A DNA stretch of 64,000 bases from Datnioides undecimradiatus (lineage: Eukaryota > Chordata > Actinopteri > Lobotiformes > Datnioididae): positions 11,740,238 to 11,804,237 of the forward strand of contig WARS01000010.1 of the NCBI GenBank assembly GCA_008933995.1, written 5' to 3'. A program made the position numbers and the translations under genes. The notes under the pieces were generated by a model, which was given only the letters and a program-made list of their open reading frames with translations, was not told where the DNA came from and searched no databases. Positions 24,731 through 38,122 of this stretch are shown here, piece by piece; position 1 is the first letter of the stretch; every line of letters begins with the position of its first letter.

Positions 24731-27700
24731 ATGTCAGTGATCAAACGTCCCATGTTTTTGGTGGTGCTGACCTTTCTTTGGACTGTTAACGGAGAAGGTG
24801 AGACGAGCATTCACAACCTGTCTGATCTTATTCTAATCTAAACTGAAATCACACACATGTTTAAACAAAGTTTGCCTGGTAGTTCAAGTGCTAAAAACAA
24901 AGTGTCATTTACTTGGGACTGTGTCATTTGGACACAACAACAACAAGTGATACAACTAGAGTGAAAAATACATCTTTTAGAAATGAGAAAATTAACCCTT
25001 CAGCTGAGGAAACACAGCTAGCTTGGCTTTGCTATGGGTTTTAAGGTCGATATATAACTGAGATCAATCATTACCAGACTCTTGTTTTAAAGTCCAGCGT
25101 GACCCTGTTTACTGAATTAAAAAGGTGTTCCTTATATGGATAAAAATGATTTTTATTGACAATGAAAATGCAGAAAAGTGAAACAATAAAATAAAGCTGC
25201 CATGAAAAGTTTTAGACAAAGGACTTCTAACTGTGCGCTGGATGCCTTCACTGAAACCTTGAACGACCTGCTTGTGCACATTCCTGTCCTGGTTATCATG
25301 TTTTAGAATCTACTCAAGGTGTTTCCATGTTACTTATATTGTAAAATAGCAACAGATACAACAGCAGCAACAGATACTTTTATTTATTGTAGTGGAAAAT
25401 GTGTGAACTTCTTTTAGCTCACAGTTTTGAATTACGCAAAAGGTACACACTCAGTATCAGCCTCAGTTCCAGCACCACAGTTTAAGCAAACAAGCTCCCA
25501 TGACAACAATGTATTCGTCCTACATAGCACCAATCAGCACTTTCATCTTTTGTTTTACAGAATATAAAACCTGTGTTGTAAAGGAGAGCTGCGTCTTACC
25601 ATGCAGCTTTCAGACCGGAGATGATGTCGTCATCCACTGGATTCAATCAGAAAACATCCCTGTCCACAGCTTTTACCACAACCGAGACCAACTCGTACAC
25701 CAGAACGAGCTCTTCAGGGGCAGGACATCACTTTTCCAGAACCAGATCCAAAATGGAAACGCCTCTCTCCTGCTGACAAATGTGAATGTTCAGGACCAGG
25801 GCCGTTACAAGTGCTACACAAGCACCATCGCTGGCAACAACAACTTATTCATCAGCCTGAATGTGGAAGGTATGAAATTCAGACAGCCACAACCATTTCT
25901 CAAAATCATCCCTGACAGAGGCTGTTCCAAGGGCTTCATGTTAGCACGCACCAACTCAAGTCCTTTTATAAGGACCTTCCCAGAGACAAACTCTTCAGAA
26001 AAGATGTCCCAGAATTAAGACTTTCCAGGCTTCCCATTATCCTACCAGGTCTAGACCTGTGCAGAATATAGGAGGTGCAAGGGCTGACTAGCACCTTACT
26101 GAAAATCCAATCTTGTCTTGCCTCTTGGTAGCCTCCCTAATTAAATGAACTTGAAGTTTATAAAAATGAATGAGCAGACAACACATCTGTAGGCAACAGC
26201 AAAACTCAGAGTATGTTTTTAACTTGGTAAAAATTTTGTGTGCTTCTGCTTTCACATTTTCTTCTCTCAGCTACAGCTCACAGATATGTGAATAATAAAA
26301 GTTCCCTCACAAGGACAACGGACTGATACAGTATTCACAAATAAGGTCATTCAGTAGATAAGGACACCTACACATAAACCCAGTCTCACAGTTTCATGAG
26401 AAAGACACATTCTTTAGAGGTGAAGTGTGTTTTTCTGGTGATTTGAAGTGAAATGTTCACTTCTTATGTGTTAGCACCTCACTAGTTGTTATAAAACCAA
26501 ATTGGCTCCCACTCCCACTCCAGTTACTTAAATGACTTTGTATAAAGAATGGAAACTTTGCACCAAATATAAAGTAATAAAAAAATATGGAAGATGAGCA
26601 GAGTCCACAAGCTGAACTTTATCATGCTACAAGTGCACTGTGGAAGAGAGAGAAAGAGAAAGAGAAAGAGAATGTTATCATTGAGTCTCCCATACTACCA
26701 CCAAATATGTTTCAATAAAGCAAAACTGTTATTATTTGCAGCTCCGGCACATAAGATCAGCATTGAGCCGGTGGAAAACAGGATCACCTGCAGCTCAGAG
26801 GGGATCTATCCTAAACCAGAGGTCACCTGGTCCACCAGCCCTCCATCCACTCTAACCCCACAGGGGGAACCCAAGATCCAGGAGAGTGAGCAGCACCTCT
26901 TCAGCGTCAGCAGTTCTCTGATACTGTCTGACAGTAATAGAGACCTGGACTATATCTGCACTATCACAGCCGGCAGTCACCAGAGGAAAGCCACTTTACA
27001 CAAACCAAGTGAGTACTTCTGCAAACAACACACGGGTTAGGCTGCCTTAACCAGCTGAAATGACTTGCTCATCACGCCATGGCTACAGAATCCTCAAAAA
27101 CAGGTATATTAGATAATGTGTGTGTGTTTTATCATTTCAGCTTCTATCAATGGCTCCAGCACTCTAACAACAATCCCCTGCACTCCATCAAACACTCTGC
27201 CGACAGGCCTCATTTGGAGGTTCAACCACAGCGAGATCATTGTGAACAGGACTGACATTTCAGACAGAGTCTCTGATGAGTGGAGACAGCAGGTGAAGGA
27301 AGTGTCGGGGTCAGGCAGCCTCACACTACAGGATTTATCTTCAAGACATGAGGGAATATACACGTGTGAACTCAGAAATGATGTGGAGGCATATGTGACC
27401 GACATCCTTCTAAAAATAGAGTGTCAAGGTCAAGGTAAGGTGATGCAGCTGTAACTCTGAGTCTACCTGAAGCAGCACTGCTGGTATCTGTATTATCTGT
27501 ATTACCAGGGCATGTTCATACGGCCCATTATAAAGGTTCCCATTACACTTGCATGCTACAGTAGATGTTACTGCACCTGTGGATGTTTGGTTGAAAGTTG
27601 AATTAACTGAATCTTTTTCCATTTCAGGCAGTTCTCATGTTGCAGGCATTGCAGGGGGAGTTGTAGCTTTCATAGTACTCGCAGTAATCCTGGCGGTAAT

Positions 27701-28432
27701 CTTCTTTAAATATAAAAAGGTATTGTGTAAGGTACACAATAATAATAATAGTAACAATAAATTATTACTACTTAATATTTTGTACTAATAACTGGTAATG
27801 TCTTTTGGATTCAGAAACACCAAGGAAATGATGCAATATCAGATGTAAGTATGCTTGATATTCTGTAGCACTGTTGCACTAAAGAGGAATACTGTTGTCG
27901 TTTAGTTATAGCCAAGTCAGTTACAGCCAGGTAGAGGTTAGTTTATATTTACCTAATTCATTTTGCCGAGCACCATGTACTATAATTGAATAAATAAATA
28001 ATTAGTGAAACTTTTCACCAAGTGACATCTGGCTTAAAATTTATTGCTATCGCGCCTGAATACGTCAAAATAAACCCCAAATTGTTCCAGATTGCTGCCC
28101 ATACACCCATCATACGTTATACATACATTGTGTAGTGTGAGTATGAATGTTTTGTGAATAGGTGAATGCAGGCAGGTAGTTCATAGAGTCTGAGAGGATG
28201 AGCTTGCTACTAGAAAGGCTTCAATATGCAAATATACATCTGAACAATGACAAACATCCTCATCTTTTAACTGATATTTCATTGTAATGAGCAAATTATG
28301 TTCAATTTTGTTTTGCAGGGAAACAGTGGACAGATACATCCTGGACAAAAACAACATGCCACCCAGAAGCATGACAAAACCAATGGCCACACTGAAAAAG
28401 AGATGCAGCCACTCAGAGCTGAAACGTCATGA
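24731..28432 (+). CDS. hhla2: HHLA2-like B7-family immune ligand, tandem copy 2 (390 aa)
   Basis: Seven coding exons: 24731-24797, 25561-25869, 26742-27008, 27141-27434, 27628-27719, 27815-27844, 28319-28432; total 1173 nt, frame preserved throughout. Order: signal peptide (1-22); IgV (23-125; CVLPCSF, DQGRYKCYT); IgC (126-214; ITCSSEGIYPKPEVTW, DYICTIT); second IgV (215-312; IPCTPSN, HEGIYTCEL); transmembrane helix (317-339); tail of about 50 polar residues with no tyrosine beyond the membrane-proximal KYKK. Same V-C-V plan and Ig-exon phases as copy 1, so the two are paralogues, but they are strongly diverged and this copy lacks the Asp-rich insert. An acceptor just before the ATG (CTTTCAG at about 24702) shows that the start exon carries a short 5' leader. 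Probable role: cell-surface ligand for lymphocyte receptors, by family. Confidence 0.86.
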
Positions 28433-28994
28433 ATGTATTTTCTATAGTGGAATTTGTGTCAAAAGGACAGGGGATGGTAACGATACATAAACAGAGCTGA
28501 GGACAGACTCTCCAGTGGGAACTGATGGATTGAGTGACACTTGGTTACACTATGTGTATCAGAACAGGATTTCTTTTATATTTTGTATTTTGTATTTTCA
28601 TCTCCACTGGAAACTTAGGTTAAAAAAACAACAGCATTTGATTTGGTCCCACTGGAGCAAGACCTTCTGTGTTTAGGCGAAGTTCTTTATCCAGTCTGAT
28701 TACTGAAGGACAAGGACACTGCCGCTCCACCCCTACCTCATGTCCTCCATGCTTGGACAAAACGGCAAAGAAGAACTCATTAAAATAACATCCGCAGACA
28801 GATAAAGTGACTCAGCAGCTGTCATATGGAGACAAGAAGAAGTCTGGTATTATGGGATTCCTATAAAAAGAACGAGCCAGAACAGACAGTGGCAAACTCA
28901 GAGGGTACAGACTAAATCTCAGTGGGAACAAATGCACAGGAATACACTGTTCATGTGTTCCACTTTGTCACACTACAGTTTTTGCGATTGTGTA

Positions 28995-29000
28995 AATAAA
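28995..29000 (+). terminator. Polyadenylation signal AATAAA, HHLA2-like copy 2
   Basis: AATAAATAAA about 560 bases after the stop codon at 28430-28432; the most likely end signal of this transcript. Confidence 0.5.
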
Positions 29001-29949
29001 TAAATTATTGACCATTAGTTAAGCTCAAGAGTGAAGTGCCTTGGCAATTATTATTACGTTGAACTGTAATTCGCTGTGTTTCATTTAAGCAGAAGTTCCA
29101 GGAGGGTTTTAAGTCAAGTCACAAGTCAAGATCAACAAGTCTTGTACCCTTTACATTCGCTCTCAGTCCTTGACAAGTCACAATGTGTTCTTCACCAAAT
29201 GCCATTTTAACAACATACCCTCAAAAAAACTTGACTGGATGCTGTTAGACTGGTTCAAACAAAGTGGGTCAGGGCAGTTAAATATTGATTTGCTTCTCTA
29301 CTAGCTTATGGAGCTTCTTATGAAGCTAGCAGAGAAGAGAGATTGAATGAGGATGACAAAAGATAAACAACATTCAAATCTCAGCTTGGTTGAACTTTGG
29401 CCACTGGAAACTGTGACTTATACTTTTGCAGCCAATTGAAAGTAGGCAGCCAGACAAGGAAACAAAAAAAGAAACGTGGAAACATCTCACCCACCCATAG
29501 TCTTCATCCATGCTGCTCTCCTTCTTACTAGCAAGTACTAGTGCCACAGCACACTTCTTTGCAGGGGACAGCTGCATCTTGACGTAGTACACTCATTGAT
29601 GCAGGTCTGCTAAAAACTAGTCACAGTCAAAAACTAGCAGCGAGCACAGTGCAAATCTGAAAGCACCTTAACTCTGGAGTTATAGTGGAATCAGTTTACT
29701 ACTACAGTACATATTGATACATATATGTTGGTGAGCTACCTGGAACCAAGATCTGAAGTTAGGGAAGTTAGGATCTTGCAAAAAGCCACTGTTAAAAGGT
29801 GTGTATACTATGATTACATGGCACAGTGTACAAAGTTACTTAGTAACTTGGCACCCTAGTTCAAAAGTCAGACCGCACCACAGTTTATACAGTACAACAG
29901 TTTTTATGGTGAATGAAGCAGTTGTGAGGTCAGACCCATGTTGGATGAG
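29001..29949. other. Intergenic stretch, nothing recognised
   Basis: Downstream of HHLA2-like copy 2. Only short open frames with no domain or splice context. Confidence 0.5.
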
Positions 29950-30450
29950 AAAGCCTGGCTCAGATCAGTTCTCAAAATCCTCCATGCCAATAAGTTGTTC
30001 AGCTGGGCTGAGCTCGGGGTTCTCTGAAGGCCAGCTATGTTCCTCCACACCAAACTCATCTAACCATGTCTTGTTGGATCTTGTTTTGTGCACAGGGCCA
30101 CAGTCATGCTAGAACAGCAAAGCACCTTCTCCAGTCTGTAGCCATGTGATAAGCACCTAACTGCTAACATTTCTTTGTGCCCTGTAGCATTAAGAACACT
30201 CTTTACTGGAACCAAGGGGCTGAGCCTAAACCCTGAAGAATACTTCAGAGCCATTGTCTCTCCACCAAACTTTACAGTAGGCACTACGAATTCTGCTAAG
30301 CAGTATTTTCCTGGAAAGTTCCAGACCCTGAGTGGCTGAAAGTGAAGCATAATTCCCTCCCAAAGAACTCATCTTACCAGAGTCAAGTTGTAGCAGTACT
30401 TTAAACCAGCCGGCGCTTCACATTCCAGGTGGTGATGTGATGTTTCTATG
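29950..30450 (-). mobile_element. Degenerate Tc1/mariner transposase relic
   Basis: Read on the minus strand, broken frames encode the C-terminal half of a Tc1-type transposase: VVPTVKFGG, then LVPVKSVLNATGHKEML, then the block around the catalytic region leading to (reading upstream to downstream) CTKQDPTRHG and the LDEFGVEE phrase. Multiple substitutions and frame breaks show it is dead. The N-terminal helix-turn-helix part and terminal repeats are not evident; sequence to about 30720 may be part of the same or a nested element. Confidence 0.75.
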
Positions 30451-31811
30451 TATGCTGCTGTTCTGCCATGCAACTCAGTGGTGAACGATGCAACACATGA
30501 TTTTTACATGCATCAGTACTCGTTTGCTCCACTCTGTTTGTAAAGTGAAAGAGCAAATCACAGATGGCTTAACACTACGACGTACGCAACCAGTATTCAA
30601 ATTAGTCTCCAAACTTGTGCATCACCAGGGTCTCAAGCTCACAGCCTTTGCCACCAAGAGAAATTAATGATTATGTTGAGCTTCCTTCGACATCACCTAC
30701 TTGTGTCCAAATGAGAAACCACGGATGATCTTGGCTGGTCAAACAGCCAAACATTTTTGGTGTTATGGACTAATGTCAAATGGATTTTCTTCTGAAACAA
30801 GGAGAAAGATAGAATTTTGTTTGTGCTACATAAGAAAAATTTAAGTAGCACAGCACAAACACACACACTTACTGTAAGAGATATAAACAGATAGCAGAAC
30901 CTGCAGTGCAACTTGTAGAAGTTCAAGTAGTATAGCAGGTATGACAACAAGCCAACCCTACCGAGTAAAAAGTGCATCCAACTGACGTCCAACTTTTGGT
31001 TTCACTGATCAGGAGGGAGTGTGGTTATTAAATGTTCATGCAGCTGACATTTTGGCTTGTTGTCAGGTCATCATTTCCCATGGACTGCTTGATCCAGTGG
31101 TAATCAAGTCCTTCAGTACGCTGTTGTTTGGATGCTGAGCTGGATTGGCTTTGCTGCAAAGTTCAAGTTTTTTCTCGTCAGACCACAACACATATTCTCA
31201 TACGCTCTAACGTACCTTTGATGCTCTTGGATGTTCTTTTTGCCACCCTTCCTCACAGCCCAAACGCGCAGAATACAGAAGGTTGTCCTGTACCTCCTGT
31301 AGATCCTTCAGTGTTGCTGTTGGCCTCCTGGTTGCCTTCCTAATAGCTCTTTAAAATCCTGATTATATAAATTCAGATTTCATCATGTGAAATTTATTAA
31401 ATTTGCATGAGTTTTAATTATATTTTGATTAAAGTTCCTATCTTGAGATTACAATTGACGTCTTAACTTATCTAATTTATAACAAGGTGGGTTTTTTTGT
31501 TCTTCCCACTTAGATTTTTCTCAAACTGTATGATTTTACTTAGCAGAAAATGTTTAAATGTAGCGAATTAGCAAACTTTGGACTTTTTAACAGTAGCTGT
31601 CAAGATGCCCTACATTATCCATGAGCCTTTTACTCCCACCCAATGGCTGAACATAAAATCATTAATAATATATACTTAACATATTACCTATGAAGGTGCC
31701 TGGATTTCTGTCATTTGCATTTTCTTGTGTCAGCAAAAGAATTTGATGCAGCAGAAAACACTTACCACCGACAAAAATAACTGTTTTTAACTGTTAACAG
31801 CCGTGAAACTG
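30451..31811. other. Intergenic stretch between the HHLA2-like pair and chrnd
   Basis: No gene recognised. 30451-30720 may continue the Tc1 element. 31020-31350 reads like degraded interspersed repeat but I cannot name it. The remainder is AT-rich unique-looking sequence. Confidence 0.4.
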
Positions 31812-31817
31812 TTTATT
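31812..31817 (-). terminator. Polyadenylation signal AATAAA, chrnd
   Basis: Canonical AATAAA on the minus strand about 180 bases past the chrnd stop codon (31996-31998). Confidence 0.45.
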
Positions 31818-31995
31818 CAAACCACACAAATAAAATTGAAAAAGTAATATACTGATTTAGTCACGATTTTTAAATTTAAATTAAACTACACACAGCTAGA
31901 CTGGAAAGGTTGTCAAAAAACAAAGACAACGATGCAGCAACAAACTTCACTTGAGACACTTGAGAGCAACTGTGTCTTGTGTGTGTCTGTGTGTG

Positions 31996-34900
31996 TCACA
32001 GCAGACGTGGGTTTTCCTCTCTGTAGTCATGTGGATCTCCTTTGAAGGGCAGATGTGGAGGGTAGTTACAGATTCCCATGAGGAAGATGATGATGGTGCC
32101 GAACGTCATCACCGGGGTAACCAGGAAGAGACAGAGTCGGTCAACAGTTCGAGCAATCCCGCTCCAGTTATCTTTCTCCTGTGAAGAGCAGCAGGGTTTG
32201 AAGTTTCTCCTCTGATTTAAATACTGTTTATAGAATATACATGCAGCTACATTTCCTGTCCATCTCACCTCATTGTAGTCATTTTTGTTGCGCATGTGCT
32301 TGATGATGTAGTTCGCTCCGTCCACAGCGGGCTTGATTTCTGCATACAGCTGATCTGTCACACCTCCGTCGTCCTGCGGCTTCACCACTACGCAAAACAC
32401 ACACAGTGGGTGAATAAAAGTGTAAATGTCCCCGACCTGCCAACATTACAAACTGCGTGAAAAGGGTGCATCGTACACTCATCTCAATTAAATGACGCAT
32501 AATCTGGCTCAAAGTAAGGCCTAAATAGGTTGTGTTTAGTAATTAATTAGTCCTAGATGTGTTTTTAGTGTCATTTTCCCTTTAAATGAAGGTGCGCCTG
32601 GAGTGGACACATTGCTATTCAAAAGGTGCTGAGGGACAGAAATGTGGTTCTTGGCAGGTGGACCCTCTGTCTAATCAACAACCATTTGACTGCATATGAG
32701 CAAAAGCTCTGAGGAGGATAATTGCTGCTGTGATTCAGCTGAAATGATTCAGGTATAAAACACACCTTTACACGTAACATAACAGGGAAGTACCGCGCCA
32801 TTAATTTTACAGTCGATGTTGCAATGACTCTGTATGTCCCAAAAAGGCACCTAACCACACCTTACTTTAAAACAAACACACACCCCCTGGGCGTATAAGT
32901 GTGACGACTGCATTAGTCAGAAGCATAAAATGATAACTGTATCTGTGCTGCGCTCAGTGTGAATGATCTTGACAAATTGCAATAAGGAGGAATTTAAAAA
33001 TTAGAGGTAATGGAGAGAAGATGCCCGTCGTGGGTTATGTCTTCCTTCTTCTCGACTATTTCTGGCCAAGGAAAGCTCACCCACTCCCCTGAGGGACAGA
33101 CTTCATAATTCCAGGCAAGTCGAAGCACCTAAACAATTCGGCAAACCTGGGTCGACATTTTCACGCAGGTCGCAAAGTTGTAGCACGTACGGTTGATTTG
33201 TTGTGAATTATGAAACTTTAAATATCAGATGTAGCTTTATTAGCTGAACAGTAACTCCATCCCTGCTGGATGTGGAACTAAGCAACCGTTTAAGAGTTTC
33301 ATGTTCACAACTTGTCTCTGCTGCACACAAGTGGTCAGAGCGTGAAGTTATTGCAGGTTTTGATGTTTTCTCCTATGACTGGACGTACTTGCTGCGTGAG
33401 TGGTTCGTGTAGTCAGTCCGTGTCTCACTGACTGTTTCTCGAACATCAGCTCACTGCGGGACTTGACGCTGTAGTACTCCTCTGCTGAGGCGATGTAGCC
33501 CACCGAGCTGGATCGCCGTGGCAACGCTCCATCCCAGTATGGCTCTGCCTCGGCGGGGCGGGACATACGCAGAATGCGGGGCAACCGCTCAAGGAAGAAC
33601 TGAACACCGAGATCAAATAAAAGCAGCATGTTTAAGATCCTGATACACACTTGAAGTATGTTTAAATATGTGTGTGAGCGTGTGCACGTTACCTTCTTGG
33701 TCCACTCAGACATGACGTGTGTGCTCGGTGTCCTGAAGTGCAGGTTGAGGACGACCACGCAGTTCAACACCACCACGGTCACCAACCCCATGATGAACAT
33801 CAAATATCTGACATACACACACACACACACACATAATATAACAATGTGTTTAATATGAGTCAGTGCTAAGTTAATATATGTATGTACTTGTAAGATGTGT
33901 GTGTGTCAGTGTGTGCGTGTTGCGTACTTGACAATGAGCGGAACAGACATGGACGTCTCTGGCAGCCTTTGAGAGATCAGCAGCAGGAACACAGACTGAG
34001 CCAGCAGCACAGAGATGGACAAGGTCATCTTCTCACCACCTACACACACACAACACACACACACACACGTACCCATCGTTTATCCTTTTTGTCCCAGGTG
34101 TCGTCATTGTCCAACCGTCATACATGCAAGCCTAAATTGACTGTCCATGCTTTAATGCACTTATTTCTTTTAATAGTCCTGTTTTCAATGTGTGCACTTT
34201 GCACTTAACCTAAACTTGAGAACCATGTAAGTCAGAGACCAGAAATCCTATCACAACAAGCTCAAACTGAATCACCAGCAGCTGCCTGGTGTAGATTTAA
34301 GTGAGAAAATATATTTTTGTGATTCTGGTTGAAGTGATCCTTTAATTTCTAGAAGAACACTTTGAAGCGATCGGCGTGCACTGACTGTCAGCCGGCAGGT
34401 AGTAGACGAGCGAGGCCAGGAAGGAGATAAGCACACAGGGGATGATGATGTTGACGATGTAGAAGAGAGGTTTGCGTTTGATGACCAGGTAGAAGGTGAT
34501 GTCCTGGTGCTTGTTGCTCTCCATGGGGATGTGCTTGTAGGTGTTTCTCTTGGCCGGCCGGTGGATGATCTCCCACTCGCCGTTCTCTGTCATAAAGCAG
34601 ACAGGACGAACACCGTGGACAGAGAGACAGACAGAACCAGGTTTAGATCTTTAATGTGCAGCCAGGATTTACTCCCTGAATGTAACCCTGATACTTACCG
34701 GAGGTCTTGTTGTCAGTATTGTCTCTGGAAACCGTGATAATAAAATGAAATCAAAGCGAGGAGACGGGAAGGATTACCGGTAAAGCTGGCAGGGTCAATG
34801 ATGATCCACTCCACCGTCCATTTGCTGCTTTCATCCGCTTCTTCTTTCAGGAGCATCCTGATCTCTTTGGCGTTGTAGGTCAGAGAGCTGAAGAAGAAAG

Positions 34901-36279
34901 GTGTGAAAACGTGTTCAATCACACACACACACAAAAACACACACACCTGCCGACCTAACAATCATGATTACTGTGAATTCTTGGCTAGTTTGTTTACTTG
35001 CTCATACGTTGTTGTAAGCTCTTGATTCATGGTTGGAAACGCTGTACTGTGAACGCTCTGTAAAGTTACAACAAGAGCTCTACAGGCACAGCAGTGCTTA
35101 ATGATTATTGGTTAGATATTTGGACACATAAACCCCAACATTACGCCGCAAAGTAAACAAAGTGTTTGCTGTGTTTACTATTTCAGTATATAGGCGTAAT
35201 ACATGTGCAGCAGCCTTACTGTTACTGCTCCTTACGTGAATTTGAGCGTGCAGTTCTGCCAGTCGAAGGGGAAGTAGTTGACGTTGATGGAGCAGGAGGA
35301 GCGGAAGATGGCGGGAGGTAGCCAGTAGCAGAGACCAGTAAAGTCCACCAGCACATTACTGTAGTAGGCCACCTGGAACTGGGCATCGTTGCTGGTGGAG
35401 AGAGAGCGCAGGGAGTTTAATGAGCAGATTGAGACAGGGAGTCCTGCGCGTGCACCACCAAATACAAAAGGGAAACTTGGACGTCTGCAGTTGCTCTGTG
35501 ATCTCCACAAATGTAAACAAATAAGAATGAAACTGAATCTCACTTGTTTTCCAGCACAATCTCTGGCAGCCACACCATGCTGGACGGCAGCCGGAGCATC
35601 TCAATGCCGTCAAACTCTGTCGTGTTCCAGGACAGCCGGTAGTCAGTCCACGTCTATCGCCACACACACACGTGATACAGACCGTTATTAGAAATAAGGT
35701 ATTCATTAGGGAAAGGTTGCCTCCAGTGAAAAGCGGAAGAGGAGGTTTGTCTTTTACTTACATGATCTATCCACACATTGGTCAGCAGTGTCTCATCTGC
35801 TTCTTTCTACAAAACAAACATAACTCATATTAGAAAAGCACCACCTCCTCATCCTGTCGCCTCCTCTTGATCCCTTCAACTTCAGAGACAATTGGTTTTC
35901 AAAACTCGTTCCCTGTTAGATACAAACTTCAGTACAGAACCATTTGTCGGCTTACACGTCATCCGTCACTCAGAGATATGAATTCTTCATGCTGTATATA
36001 CCAGATATAAACATGTATACATACATATACTGTGCATGGACTCTTGATGCTAGTTTATAGCTTGACTTGTTGCTTTCTTGCAGATTTTTTATATAGATAA
36101 ATACAGTGTATATATAAATCTGCCTGTACATGTGATGTACATTATACTTCTATAGTTCTACCTTCTATAGTTTTACCTTTCTTCGTTCAGCTTTGTGTTC
36201 AGCTGGATGTCAGTTTCTACCTTCATGTTCCGGTGCTAATCTCCCACCCATTCAAAAGAATGGCAAACCACACACACCA

Positions 36280-36334
<55 letters not shown>

Positions 36335-36489
36335 CTGTACCAGAGAGATGAGGTTGGAGAGCGTGAGCGCCAGGTAAACGTCGACGGCATCCTGCTGCCT
36401 CTCAACGGGACGCAGCTCTTTGTTGTAGCCTCGCTCTTTTAACAGGTAGTTGATTAGACGCTCTTCCTCATTCCTGCCACAGCACCCTG

Positions 36490-36521
<32 letters not shown>

Positions 36522-38051
36522 GTTTGCATGTTTACATCTAAATCAACAAAACGTATGGATTTTTTTAAAACTACGTATCATCAGTTAAGAGACATGAAGC
36601 CACACACCCCGCACCGACCCCCTGCGCACATTTTAAAGTGATAAGATCATGAACTATTCCCAGCTCAGTACGGTAAAACCCAGATCCAGTAGGATGATGA
36701 CTAAAATGAAATATCCCATCGATGAGTATGTCAGCACAGGCCAGACACATACTCCCCAGTGCGCGGGGTGTGGTACAGAAACCAATGTTTGCCAAAAGCA
36801 TCAACACCACAGGTCAAAAAGAGCCCGTTAGAAGGAAAACTCCTGAATTTTAATCTTTACTTACCTATAAAAGTCAATATGCATCCTAAATAGACATTGA
36901 GGTGTTATTATATATCATTAGATTACTATCATTTATGCAGCTAAATATTCATATTATAGCAGGAGCCAGCAGAGCTAATTCTATTCATTTTTATATATAT
37001 ATGATGGGTTGTTCCATTGACTTTGAATAACACTTCTACAGCTCTAGTTCACCCATTTGTTAACTTATTTATTGGAAAACAAAAGCTTGCTAAATAGAAA
37101 ACTGTGTTTGTTTGGTTCACGGTGACATGAACACACAAAACAAACGGGGCCCGAATGTGTGTGGATGCCTTCACGCAGGTCATGTTCCAGGGTATCATGG
37201 CAGCTGCTCTGTAACGACAGCTCTCTTCAGAACACTCCCACAGCTGCTGCGACGCCAGCAGCCATCTACACTCTGAGTAACTGACACACACATCCCCTCT
37301 AAACACGTCCTCTGAGCCACACGGTGTGTTGCTTTGCTTTTATTTGCACTTTTTACGAACCCAAAGACCGCTCAGAGTGGTCCACTGATCTGATCTGATG
37401 GAGGTTTGCAGCAGCTACAGTAAAAACGCTACTTGTTTTCATTTCATCTTGCTGTTTTACTCCTTCACCCATATTATTCTCAGTAAATTAAATTAAGAGT
37501 TACCTTCCCTTTTTGATTAATGTTGTATTGTTTTCATGATGAATTGACTCATCGTTTGGTTTATAAAATGTAATAAAATTGTAAAAAAAAAAGAAAAAAA
37601 AAGAAAAAAGCAGAAACATTTGAGAAGCTGAAGACAGTGATATTGGCCTTTTTGCTCCAAAAAGGCCTTAATACCATAAATTTGTTTTAGAAATGAAGAC
37701 AGTTATACCATTTCACAGATAAGAGCTGCCAGACATTTTAGTGTGTCATGCTTTATTTACAGTATACTCATGATTTTCTATCCTTGTGTGCAAATAACTG
37801 AGGGGAATGCAGCTTTTTCCATGTTAGGTACAACTGGCACCAAACGTCTGCTGCTATAATACAATAATAGTCAAGTTGGGTCTTCAAGGACACGTCAGTC
37901 AAACTTAAGCCCAACTAAACTTTGCATGAAAGCAATTTTGCACCACAAGTTAAATCTGCAGATCAAACTTGAAAACATCCAACGGTAACTCACCGGATAA
38001 CAGAGTGGTGAGCAGGAACACGGCGCCCAGCGCTGCATGCTGAAGCTTCAT
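31996..38051 (-). CDS. chrnd: Nicotinic acetylcholine receptor delta subunit (521 aa)
   Basis: Twelve exons, 5' to 3': 38051-37994, 36486-36341, 35806-35762, 35653-35544, 35391-35236, 34887-34778, 34586-34386, 34039-33928, 33807-33693, 33599-33389, 32387-32269, 32178-31996; 1566 nt, all frames consistent. Signal peptide (1-19); extracellular ligand-binding domain with [16 protein letters not shown] and the Cys loop C153-C167 ([15 protein letters not shown]); TM1 249-271; TM2 after [12 protein letters not shown]3 about 313-335; cytoplasmic loop with [22 protein letters not shown] and [22 protein letters not shown] amphipathic helix; TM4 in the last exon; C-terminus PFKGDPHDY. The MSRPAE, RRSSS and [11 protein letters not shown] blocks identify delta rather than gamma, epsilon or beta. 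It forms the muscle endplate channel with alpha1, beta1 and gamma/epsilon. Length matches human (517 aa). Human CHRND lies next to CHRNG on chromosome 2, unlike here. Confidence 0.95.
36291..36330. repeat. (CA)n microsatellite just downstream of chrnd exon 2
   Basis: Transcribed as UG repeats starting about 10 nt into chrnd intron 2, directly after the donor GTACAG. Imperfect CA repeats extend to about 36270. Confidence 0.95.
36490..36519. repeat. (AC)n microsatellite abutting the chrnd exon 2 acceptor
   Basis: Transcribed as (UG)n ending in UGUCAG immediately before exon 2 (first base 36486). It replaces a normal polypyrimidine tract. Confidence 0.95.
37540..37660. mobile_element. MITE fragment, same fish family as 55858-56163
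   Basis: GAATTGACTCATCGTTTGGT, TTATAAAATGTAATAAAATT and AACATTTGAGAAGCTGAAGA follow the internal order of the 'TCGATTAATCG' fish repeat. An A-rich tract (37582-37608) interrupts it. It lies in chrnd intron 1. Confidence 0.5.
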
Positions 38052-38122
38052 GGCTGATTTGGCTTGTGGGAAGTCCGGCGTCCTTCAACCGTCTGCCAGA
38101 AGTCTGAATGACTGACAGGCGG

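Noticed and set aside
31996-38051. Alternative identity as a nicotinic gamma, epsilon or beta subunit, or a 5-HT3 receptor
   Set aside because: The cytoplasmic-loop blocks [15 protein letters not shown] and [11 protein letters not shown] and the C-terminus match delta specifically.
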